A program made the translations under genes and the position numbers. The notes below the pieces were generated by a model that saw nothing but the letters and a program-made list of their open reading frames with translations, made no database searches and was not told the DNA's origin. A stretch of DNA of 64,000 nucleotides. It comes from Crotophaga sulcirostris. Its lineage: Eukaryota; Chordata; Aves; Cuculiformes; Crotophagidae. Numbering within the stretch: position 1 is the first letter of the stretch; each line of letters starts with the position of its first letter. Positions 1 through 9,400 of the stretch are shown piece by piece. The stretch is from NCBI GenBank assembly GCA_013397455.1, contig VYZB01000117.1, forward strand, positions 1,172,787-1,236,786. The letters are read 5' to 3'.

Positions 1-30
1 ATATGTTTATTTTGCATTCAAATAGGAGAT

Positions 31-142
31 ATAGAATCATAGAATGTTTGAGTTGGAAGGGACCTTAAAGATCATCTAGTTGAAACCCCACTGCCATAGG
101 CAGGGACACCTCCCACTAGAACAGACCACTATCCAACTTACA
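31..142 (-). mobile_element. CR1 LINE 3' fragment
   Basis: Plus-strand text ATAGAATCATAGAATGTTTG followed by a GTTGGAAGGGACCTTAAAGA-type run and 'cagggacacctcccactaga' is the reverse complement of the avian CR1 3' end with ATTCTATG-type terminal repeats. It is 5'-truncated and diverged. Confidence 0.85.
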
Positions 143-985
143 TTTCTATTATTTCATACATACAAAGAATATTTTCTATATCCTGTGATCTACAATACAT
201 ATAATATAGCAGACTCAATGGTATGACCTGAGTTGATTTTAGAACTTTCTTGATTGCATTTAAGCATGTAGTCAGTTATCAGGAGCACTCATTTACATCT
301 TAAAATTTACTGTCTGCCCCAGTTCAACCTTTTGCCAGTATGTAGGTGCTAGTCTGGAGGTCTGAAACTTGTCAGGAGAAGCAGTAGACACCAGGACTTG
401 GGTGGAAGTTAGTCTATCAGAAAATGATCCAGCCATCTGGAGCTTTCTCCAGGACTCAGTAGCAAAGGGGATTTGTGACTTTTTGTTGTTATTAATTTTT
501 TTTATGTTCTTGAATAAGGCAGTGTAGGAGACCACAAAAGAGAACAGGCACCCTGATGGCCCTATCAGTCTTAATCCCCTCAGCCAAAGAATTGATTAAA
601 GGGAGAGGATGCACCCCAAAAGGGTACTCAGCCACCAGAGATAAAGACAAAGGGGGAGGCTCTCTTGGTCTTATCTGTCTCAAACACTCCCAGGCACAAA
701 CAGCTGCTCAACAACACTCCTTTGATCTGCGAGCATAAAAGGGGAAGGGGAAAAGCTTTAGGTAGAGGACTCCTAAGGACTGAATTCCCTGTCGGCTGCA
801 TGGGTGTTGGAACCAGGACTGGTGATCTTTTTCTACCGTTTTCTTCTTTTTGTCCCTCTTTCTCTCTCTCCTTTTTTTTTTTGTTTTGAATTAAGTGCAT
901 AGGCTCCTCACTTTTTCTCTTTTTTTTTTTTTCATTAATGCACCATCTCCTAACTATTCTCCTTTTGACAACACTCGGCCTACTG

Positions 986-1125
986 TAGTGTTGTGTTTGG
1001 TGTTTCATTTTCCACATACTAATCATAGCATTGTGTTTGGTGCTGCATCCTCCACATACCCATCATAGTATCGTGTTCCGTGCCACGCATTTTACACATA
1101 TATAGCAGTATTGTGTTTGGCATTG
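986..1125 (+). repeat. 40-bp tandem repeats (three and a half units)
   Basis: Units start at 986, 1026, 1066 and 1106, each with a core like TAG.ATTGTGTTTGGTGC, then CATTTT(C/A)CACATA. The fourth is cut by the CR1 at about 1126. Similar text (TGTGTTTGGAGCCACACATTTTAGTGCTGTGTTTGTG, broken here as one related degenerate unit) resumes after the CR1 at about 1549-1600. The array seems to belong to the LTR around it. Confidence 0.75.
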
Positions 1126-1547
1126 TATCACAGTATCACAGTATAACCAGGTTGGAAGAGACCTCTGAGATCATCAAGTCCAACCTATAAGCCAACACTA
1201 ACACCATCTCATCACCTAAACCATGGCACTGAGTGCCTCATCCAGTCTTCCCTTAAACATATCCAGGGTCGGCGACTCCCTGGGCAGCACATTCCACTGG
1301 CCAATCACCCTTTCAGTGAAGAACTTCTTCCTAACATCAAGTCTAAACGTCCCCTGACGAAGTTTAAGTCCATGCCCTCTAGTTTCACAGTTTCACAGTA
1401 TAACCAGGTTGGAAGAGACCTCTCTGTCACTGGTCACCTGTGAGAAGAGACCAACGCCCGCTTGACTACAACCTCCTTTTAGGCAGTTGTACAGAGCAAT
1501 AAGGTCACCCCTGAGCCTCCCCTTCTCCAGACTAAACAGCCCCACAT
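1126..1547 (-). mobile_element. CR1 LINE 3' fragment with an internal copy of its own tail
   Basis: Starts with the TATCACAGTATCACAG tail typical of the reverse complement of CR1 elements ending GATACTGTGATAC. It then covers the C-terminal part of ORF2 (antisense of [29 protein letters not shown]). About 37 bp matching the 3' tail (1388-1424) lie inside the ORF2 part and break the frame. Confidence 0.9.
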
Positions 1548-2049
1548 GTGTTTGGAGCCACACATTTTAGTGCTGTGTTTGTGTTTTAGGCCATATATTT
1601 TGCCTGTTTAATTAAGTAGAATGGGCACATATTAGCAATAAATTGTTTTGTGTTTACAGACCTTCAGTGGTTCTTGACCACATTTTTAACCAGAGGGAAT
1701 TGACAAACTTTAGTCTCCTCTCCTCTTACCGAATGAGACAGGCAGGTATTTCTGAAAGTGAGGTGTAAATAGCACTGTATTGCCTCACAAGCACCATGAC
1801 ACCAATCATAATCCTCTCCATTTAGGACAGTCACTCTTCAATAGCACCTCTGCTCTAATTAGAAACAGTCACTATGCAGTAAAGTACCTTTTTGGAAGGG
1901 GTATTTTGTGACTTTGCCAGATGCCAATTAGCTGCTCATCATACCTATTACACCAAGAGAGAATATCATCTAGGGACAGTCAATATTAGTCCTCCTGGCA
2001 TGAAACGGCAAAAAAACCCCAAACCAAGCTGTGGCTCAGAGTCACTGAC

Positions 2050-2112
2050 CTGGTCTCCTTTTTCTCCTCTCAGTCCAGGTAAACCCCGAAGACCAGGAAG
2101 ACCTGCTTCTCC
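2050..2112 (-). CDS. COL22A1: COL22A1 collagen exon E18 (63 bp)
   Basis: Seven triplets, beginning GEAGLPGLRG and ending GLRGEKGDQ. The acceptor is TTACTTTCAG; the donor GTCAGT is a less common but acceptable variant. The human segment begins GEAGLPGAPG and ends GVRGEKGDQ (recalled), the same length, with only a few differences. It is the last exon before the lower edge of the window; the next human segment, starting GEKGELG, is not found between 1 and 2049. Confidence 0.94.
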
Positions 2113-2985
2113 CTGAAAGTAAGACAAAGGACAAAGAAGCACATGAAATGCAGGAAAAGGCGTCAAACATAGCTTCTATTAATAAAACTCGTTAGTCTTA
2201 AATGCGATTAAGAATGAAAACGTAGAAAGGTGGGCCAAACACTTCTTTCACTCATGCATCAAGTTTGGTCCTCGAAGTAGGTTAATCTAGCCACAGTGCC
2301 CTTAGCTGGGGAGGATGAAATCTTGATTTAGCTGTCTATCTCTTTGTATGCCCAATATTATTCTGTGAATTGTTCAGGACTGATAATGACTAAAGGTGAT
2401 TTCTTCTTGATACATCAAACCACAATACATATGGTCTACGCTTATAGGCCAGAACATGCCCTAGTTTGTTAATTGCAGGACATTTCCCTGGTTCCTCACT
2501 GAGTTCAGCTATTGAAACCCAAATCCCTGTACAAAAACACTACAATAACTGTGTAATTTCTAACAGTCACCTGGGGTTATTTCCTCATAAGAATTTACAA
2601 CACAGAAATTACAGCATCACACCTTGCATCACATCATTACAAATAAGTTTCTCATCTAGAACCAGCACCGTGGGTTTGCATGAGGTGTGAAGGAAAATAA
2701 GCACTTTTAAGCCACTCTGCCTTTCTTCCTTATCCAACAGAAAAAAAAGATAACTGAATTTTCCAGGATACAATGAAAATTTGGATTTAGCATATTCTTC
2801 TTCTGGAACTTTTGCATACCCTGTCCAGCCATGAGTCTCATCTACTCATCTGTGGCATCATCGGTCAGAGATACAAATAATATGTACAGATCTTGTTATT
2901 GGCAGATGGCTTTGTTACTGAATGTGGTCACTTTATATTGCTCTGACAGGTAGGCCTTGCTGCTAAGACTATTTTTACTGCTCAC
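2113..2985 (-). other. COL22A1: Intron between E17 and E18 (873 bp)
   Basis: AT-rich sequence with no recognisable repeat, RNA gene or exon. Confidence 0.85.
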
Positions 2986-3021
2986 CTGCTCACCAGGTTG
3001 GCCACGACTCCCTGGTTCACC
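2986..3021 (-). CDS. COL22A1: COL22A1 collagen exon E17 (36 bp)
   Basis: Encodes GEPGSRGQPGEQ, four triplets, with acceptor TTGTTTTTCCAG and donor GTGAGC. The human segment at this place, GEIGEQGLAGRPGEK (recalled), is five triplets, so the bird exon appears shorter by exactly one Gly-X-Y. The register is unaffected. An alternative longer acceptor is not evident upstream. Confidence 0.9.
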
Positions 3022-3428
3022 CTGGAAAAACAAAAGCAAAATGTTAACATTGCAAGGATGTGACCCTTTTGTAAGAACGTTTTCTTATCAGTAAAGTGTG
3101 TCCCCTGTTGTCCTGGCCCATGTTGTTCTAACTACTTTTCATGGAACAACAAAATTGCTTTCTTGATGTCTTTGGAACCCAGACAACAGGGAGCCAATGC
3201 AAGGGCCAGGTCAGATCTCCTTAAACATGTAAACTTGAGAGAGGAGCATAAAACACAATTTGGTATTTTGGTACACCATGAACTCTAACAGGCAATGAGC
3301 TGCATGTTTATCCTTTATGCCTCCAGCTTCAGAGGACTCTTACTCTCCTTATTTCAGTGTAAGACCTTCTAAAATAACACCCTGATTGATTCAATGGCTA
3401 CAGCAAACTATGAAATAAAATTCCTTAC
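3022..3428 (-). other. COL22A1: Intron between E16 and E17 (407 bp)
   Basis: Short intron; I see nothing in it beyond the splice sites. Confidence 0.85.
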
Positions 3429-3482
3429 CTTAGGACCAGCTTTTCCGGGAAGGCCTTCCTCACCCTTTTCCCCTTGTTCTCC
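3429..3482 (-). CDS. COL22A1: COL22A1 collagen exon E16 (54 bp)
   Basis: Encodes GEQGEKGEEGLPGKAGPK, with acceptor ATTCCCTGCAG and donor GTAAGG. Human counterpart as recalled: GEPGERGEDGLPGKPGLR. The acidic/basic pattern and GLPGK are conserved. It is a highly charged segment, likely stabilised by interchain salt bridges. Confidence 0.94.
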
Positions 3483-4973
3483 CTGCAGGGAATATAGGAA
3501 CTTAATATACAAACTCGTCTGGTAGTGCAGCATGTTTGCAGGGCACAGAAACAGCAAGAAATATTTTGACTCAGATCCTCAGTATCAGCCTGAGGATGTA
3601 AATGGTGCCATGTGAGAACATGTTTCTTAGAATGTTTTCCGATTCCAGTACTATTTGTCATCACATCTCCAGAACCGATCACTCTACTGGAATGTCTCTG
3701 GAATAACACAAAGTCAACCACTGTTACTTTAAAGATGTTCATTGTGAATAACCTGAAAAACAAAACCTCCATTCAATTTATTCAAACTACAGGTGGTTAG
3801 AAAGTCTACGTTATTTCTGTTAAGAAAAATAAGTAAATGTGGGACTGGAACCTGGGCAACTGGGCCTCTTACGTGAATACTTTGAAATTGATCTTTCAGC
3901 ATGGGTGGTGTCAGCTTGGAGAGCAGTGACTGCAGTGGATTAAGAGCTGAAACACTACTACATAGCTGGGAAGTGCAGTAGGTACTGTGGATGAAATTCA
4001 AAGTTTATTTAGCCTCAGAGATATGTTTTAGGCTCCAGATTCCTCACCTTCATTCATCAATATTTTGAAGATGGGGACCTGGGCTCAAGCACTTGGTGCA
4101 CTAAGTTGAGAGAGGTAAGTATAAACGTGGGGTGCTACTGGAAGAAGTAGAGGTCGTAGCGCCCAAGTATCAGAGGCAAGAAGACTGCTGCCAATGCAAC
4201 CCAAGGCAGTGGTTAAAAGCTGTTGTCTTTATTCCAATAGAGTGTCACCATCCTCAAAGCCTAGCTTGGCTTTTATAATGAAAATACGGCACCTATCTTT
4301 GACATTTACATAGGGATGGCAAGCCAAGGAGAGCGTCTCCTACCCCTAAATCTCCTTTCTCCCACTGCAGAGATAGCAGAGGAGACAAGTATTCCCAATC
4401 TGTCACTTGAAGAAGCTTTTAAAAGGGGCATAAGAAGTAGGAAATAATGGAGAACTGTCTTTATGCCACCCAGGCCACTCAGAAGCCTTGGAGGGATGGT
4501 ATCTCTTCTTTCCAGCACTTGAGGGAGAAAAGAAAGGAATGTCTTTGGAGTGTGCCACAGAGGGAGAAAAGAAAGGAATGTCTTTGGAGCGTGCCACAAC
4601 TTGTTCTTCTTTTTTGTGCCTTGGACACATGCCTTGACTTGCCAGTGTCACTGGTTTTCCTGAGTGACAGCAGAAGCTTCTGTTTGCAATGTTGAGCTAT
4701 GTTTGCCAAATAGGAAGCAGCAGTTGAAGACTGAAAGAAGATCTCTCATCCCTGTTGCATTTACAACCAGCTCCATCTTCATAAAGACTCAGTACAGTGC
4801 AATCACACCAGCTGCCTTGGCCCTGGAGCTTCACCAGTGACTCAGTGGTGTGGGATTAGTGAGGTGGTGTTTGACCTTGGAAATGTGTTCCCCTTCCAGT
4901 TTACCCTTCCTAGCTCACCCAGATAAGCTGCTCAGCTAAGGAGCTTAATAGCAGGGTATGTGATGTCACTTGC
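3483..4973 (-). other. COL22A1: GC-AG intron between E15 and E16 (1491 bp)
   Basis: Begins with GCAAGTG (transcript sense, at 4973) and ends with CCCTGCAG next to 3482. It contains a 39-bp tandem duplication at 4522-4599 and otherwise nothing recognisable. Confidence 0.85.
4522..4599. repeat. 39-bp tandem duplication
   Basis: Two head-to-tail copies start at 4522 and 4561, each beginning AGGGAGAAAAGAAAGGAATG and ending GTGCCACA. They differ at one base (T or C before GTGCCACA). The near-identity suggests a recent event and a possible length polymorphism. Confidence 0.93.
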
Positions 4974-5027
4974 CTTTTGACCTGGAAGCCCTGGAAGCCC
5001 ATTGAATCCATCTTTGCCAGGCAACCC
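4974..5027 (-). CDS. COL22A1: COL22A1 collagen exon E15 (54 bp), followed by a GC donor
   Basis: Encodes GLPGKDGFNGLPGLPGQK; human counterpart as recalled is GPPGKDGPNGPPGPPGTK, sharing GKDG.NG. The acceptor is TCTTGTTTAG. The donor reads AAG|GCAAGTG, so the intron to E16 is of the GC-AG class. The strong flanking match (AG before, AAGT after) is what GC donors normally need. No GT nearby keeps the triplet register and the Lys ending. Confidence 0.93.
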
Positions 5028-6012
5028 CTAAACAAGAGAAAATCACAAGCTGTGAGTGCCTTTTCTCTAAATCGTTAATGGTAAGCTCAGCATAAGCATG
5101 CTAAGTTCATTGCTCTTGTCACTGACCTAGGTTTAAGGGAAGAATAACCACTTCACGCGTTTTGTTTTCACTTTTTTTCCCTACTGTGACTCAAAATATA
5201 CAAAAGCTCTCACAATGCACGTATCTGCATTGGTCCTTTTTCCAGTATCCCAGTTTTGGTGAATGCCCACTGGATGTCAGTGTTGTTACAGAGAAACAAT
5301 CATATAGGGCTTTATGTATCGTGGTTTCTTCAGTAACTTTAAAAATTCCAGTTTTACTTATCATCCTCTATAAGTCAGTATTATCTGTAGCTATAAAGAT
5401 TTTTTAAAGTCTATTTCTCCTTTTAAATCTTGGTAATTTCTTACAGAATACAAAGACTCCTAAAATTAAATTATACAACACATAGTGACAGAATCATTTG
5501 GAAGATAAGAATTTAAATTAATTCCTGTAATGCATTTAAAGCAGTCAGAAAAAGTTTTGTCCCCTTTCTGATAGTCAGTCAATTCCCAGACACTGTAGGC
5601 ACTTGTTAATACTTAATATTTCATAATTCACCTTTCTTGACATAACAGCCAACGGAGTTGGCTATGTTCTGCTAAACCTAAAATTTTAATTGTGAGTTCT
5701 TTAGCCTGATTCTGGAAACTCCAGGTTTGGAAGAACAATATCCTGCCAAATGTAAAATGACTTTTGAAAGGTATCCTATAAAGAAAACATCATGGTCCCA
5801 GTGTGTAGGAAAAGTGGAGTTGCATCTGGTAAAATTCTTATTCACAAAAAGCAGCACAGGCTAACATTTGCATTAAAAGGAATAGTATTGGAATCTACAT
5901 AAAAACCTTGCGTGTAGACAAGATGTGGGAAGCCAAGCAAAGACTTGAGAGTTAAAAGTATCTGAAGTCATGGGCAGCATGGAAGCAAGGGAAGCTGTTC
6001 CTCAACACTTAC
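5028..6012 (-). other. COL22A1: Intron between E14 and E15 (985 bp)
   Basis: AT-rich; no repeat, exon or RNA gene recognised. Confidence 0.85.
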
Positions 6013-6066
6013 CACTGGTCCTGGTGGTCCAGTTTTACCAGAAGCTCCAATTTCTCCTGGCAGTCC
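6013..6066 (-). CDS. COL22A1: COL22A1 collagen exon E14 (54 bp)
   Basis: Encodes GLPGEIGASGKTGPPGPV, with acceptor AATTTTTCAG and donor GTAAGTG. Human counterpart as recalled: GLPGEIGFPGKPGPPGPT. GLPGEIG and GPPGP are identical. It is separated from E13 by a short 364-bp intron. Confidence 0.94.
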
Positions 6067-6430
6067 CTGAAAAATTAAATCAGAACAATAATAATAATAA
6101 AAAAATGATATTTCTGTCCTTTGCAGCTACCTCAATGGAGGTTGCTGCTTTCAGTTTCAAAGCTATTTGCCCTTTCATAGCAGTCAGGTCTCTGTCCTGT
6201 GGATCCTGCAGACACTGACTTATCCCCAGGTAGCACTGACACGGTTCCAACGCTCGACAGAGTTGTTCTCTAGGACCAGCTGTGGCTTTTCAGTGAGGAA
6301 ATACAAGAGAAAACATACACTGCCAGAGGCCCTGACTCTGTTCCCACTGAAACACATGATCTAAACTTCTCCCCATCCATGTTTTCCAATTGTTCATATA
6401 AAATAAAAAAAAAAGCGCCTTTTTTCTTAC
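6067..6430 (-). other. COL22A1: Intron between E13 and E14 (364 bp)
   Basis: Short intron with a small AATAATAATAA tract near 6088; nothing else seen. Confidence 0.85.
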
Positions 6431-6484
6431 TGGTGCTCCAGGTGGTCCAGGGGGTCCAGCAGTGCCTGGGGGCCCTGGAGGTCC
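6431..6484 (-). CDS. COL22A1: COL22A1 collagen exon E13 (54 bp), proline-rich
   Basis: Encodes GPPGPPGTAGPPGPPGAP, with acceptor CCTCTTTTACAG and donor GTAAGA. Human counterpart as recalled: GPPGPPGVPGPPGPGGSP. The high density of GPP, normally hydroxylated at Y, marks a thermally stable segment of the triple helix. Its GC content is far above the adjacent introns. Confidence 0.93.
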
Positions 6485-9400
6485 CTGTAAAAGAGGAAGA
6501 AAAAACAGTTTATTAAACATTCTGATAGTGGCGGAAAGCCTCAGGTCTTTCCCTGTGCAGTCGGAGCCCCATCCAAAACAACAAAAACACTGAGCTTTAT
6601 TTCATTAACTTGTATCAAAAAAATGCAAGATGCTAAACTGAGCTCCCAAGGGAACCGTGCTCATGAGTCCAACAGGATCTCCTGCTTAAGCCATTAATAT
6701 TACAGGTACAGGGTGACCTCCATCCTCCACTCCAGTACAAGAGATGGAGGGGCTGAAGACCATCAACAAGACCATACAATACAAAGACTGTCCAGTGGGA
6801 TCCCTTGTAGCATCCAGCTCATTTTAACATTGATTAATGTTCCAAAGTGAACAATTTATCTCTGCCAAAAAAATCCCTGAAGTAACTAAGGAACTGAGCA
6901 GGCATTTTTTTGATGGTTGGGAAGGGGTGTAAAATTGTGAATCTGAGAGTATGGAGAAACACTGTAGTGGATCAGGTGTTTTAAACGCATCACCATTTTA
7001 GTGCTCAACATTAACCTTGTTCATAATAAAAAGGACTTCACAAACTCATATTTCAATGCACACATTTAGTCGGTAATGTCCCAACAGTCTTTCTCACTCA
7101 TCTCCCTGCAATTGCTGCTTCTCTTAGAGAAAATATTCTCTCAATAGCCATCCAATTTTCAGAGGGATTTATTTTTGGGTATCGAGCAAATTGTTAAATT
7201 TGCCTTCCTAGATGGGAAACTTGTTTCCATACTCAAGAGATCTTAACAGATCTCTGAACTGCAGAGGTGTTTGTTATTTCCACTGTAGACAAGACAGAAT
7301 TTCTCCTGTGCTCAGAATGAAGCATGTGTGGTTTTTGGATCAGAACCTAAGCAAACAACATAAGGATGGATGTGAAAAATAGATATACAACTGAGTTGAA
7401 AATTTATGATGCTGTCTCTTTCTGTCTATCTAACATGATGCTTTAATTAATTTTCAGTTTTCAGCACCTGGGTAGCTCTGGTGTGTTCGTACTACCCCCC
7501 AACCCTTATGTAAATAATTGAAACTGAGCAACTGATAGAGAATGGCCAGTCAGTGTTCTCCCTGCTAGATCTGTGTCACTATTCAATATGGCAAAGCACA
7601 GCTTTTGTGATTAAGGTACTACAAGTCACAGATCAATATTAGTATTTCACATTTAGGGAAAAATGTAGCTGAAGAGAAAAAAAAATGGTGTAAAAAACTG
7701 AGGACAAGGAGTTATGGTTTGTATGTTTTTGACAAAGAGTATGGTTTGACAAGAGAATGTAGCAAATAAGCAGACTTTTTAGAATGCACCTCTAAAATTC
7801 AGACAGAAGAGAAGACAGCCTCTCACCAATAGATGGGGCAAAGTGACCAAAAAACACTTGCAGATGCACTTGGCTCCCATGATCTGCTTTCATTGCAACT
7901 CAGAATAGACATGAAGGCATCCCAACAACAACATTAGCATTTGTAGAGTGTCTTAAATGTGAGCACAACTGAAAAATCCCCAGAATGATGTGCCTTGGGA
8001 GGCACTGATGCTGCTGACACAATTCCTGGGGAGCTCTGCGTTGACTTCTACGGATGTTGGTTCAGCTGCTCTTGCAGGAGGGTTCTGCATTTAAGGAGAC
8101 CCAGCCCCTTCAGGAGACATCTGGTCAAGACAATCCGCCACTTAAAAATGATTTGTGATTCAAAGAAAAGAATCAACCGTCCAAATCAGCCCATCACAAG
8201 AGGAACTATCACACTGTGGACACAACTGGATAGAGTGACCTCAGGTGCCAGGGACCTGGAAGTTCTGCTTGACTCTATTCCACTTCTGCAAGGATGGTAT
8301 TGCTGAGAAGCTTTGGAGAAGGTATGGGCTCCAAGGAGGGGCAACCATGAAGAGTGGATGTGCTACTGGGAAAGAGGGCAAAACTACCTTTAGAACAGAA
8401 AAAAAAATGACCAAATGACTGAGCTGCAGAGTGGCCTATGTGTAAGTGCAGGAAATGAAGTGCAAAATTTATCTTTACAGAATTCCCTTGCCAGTTCCAT
8501 TGGTTCCTCCCTAATAGCCTAGTTTTGTTCTCTCTCTGCCAACAACTGAACCACTTCTCACAATCACATATTCTCCGTGGTCCTACAGCAGGGACATTCT
8601 ACCCAGAGGGAAAAAAACTTAGCCTGGACTCAGTCTCAATCTGAGCATCCCCCAGACAGGATGCAAGTTACCCTACACAGCACAGACAGAGGTCCATCTG
8701 CCCCAAAAGAAAAGTCTTACTCAAGGACACAGCGCAATCCTTGAAACATAAGGTGCTACATCCTTTTAATCTCAATTATTTTTCCTAGTATATTTTCACT
8801 ACCCAAGACAATTTCTGATTATTCTCTTAAACTTGCTATACTCTGCACAACAATAAACTTCTGTAACTGTAAGTCTTGAAATGTAAGCACACTCATCCTT
8901 ACTCTTTCATTGAGTTTCATTGTTTTTCATGAAAGCAATTATCCAGGACATCATGCCCAAGACTGGTTTGCCCAGGTAGCCTCACCACATATTGCAGCAC
9001 CAAATGTTACATCCTCTAATGGAAAGCTCTTCTGATAAGAGCCTTTCTGAGATGGACATAGAACAGTTTTACACAATGACCATAAAGTACCCTTGGGAGA
9101 AGGACAGGATGCTCACAGCCTGCTCCAGCTGACTGCGTGCACCAGTACATCTACTGTCCTACTGAATTTCTTGCTTTCTGCAGCCTGGGCTACAGCAAGT
9201 GATAGGGACACAGAGAAATAAAATAGCAGGATTACATGAAAGTTGCAGAAATACATCATACTTGTCCTTTATAGAGCCCTCCCTCTTGCTATTGTTCAGG
9301 GCAAATCAGTTTCACTTGTATATAAATTTCTGTTATTTTAGTCCTTCTCCTGACTTCTGAGTATACTCAAGACTGTTCTTTCTAAGGATTTAGAAAGGAC

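Larger units (their letters stand above)
523..1680 (+). mobile_element. Probable endogenous retrovirus LTR, split by a CR1 insertion
   Basis: The region has LTR-like architecture on the plus strand: a possible TG start at 523, a TATA-like CATAAAAG at 734-741, a pyrimidine-rich tract at about 826-932, 40-bp tandem units at 986-1125, and an AATAAA at 1637-1642 followed by a TTGTTTTGTG-rich stretch. A CR1 (1126-1547) interrupts it. I see no clear target-site duplication, so both edges are approximate. No viral protein-coding part is present. Confidence 0.45.
1..2049 (-). other. COL22A1: Intron downstream of E18 (continues beyond the window)
   Basis: Holds the CR1 tail, the probable LTR with its 40-bp repeats, and the inserted CR1 described separately. 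From about 1690 to 2049 I see only unremarkable AT-rich sequence. No further Gly-X-Y exon is visible. Confidence 0.8.

Noticed and set aside
628..1026. 132-codon minus-strand open frame rich in Lys and Glu.
   Set aside because: It comes from the pyrimidine-rich tract of the probable LTR; it is low-complexity with no domain or splice context.
7995..8306. 103-codon plus-strand open frame inside the E12-E13 intron.
   Set aside because: No family resemblance or promoter, and the composition is like surrounding intron; expected by chance.
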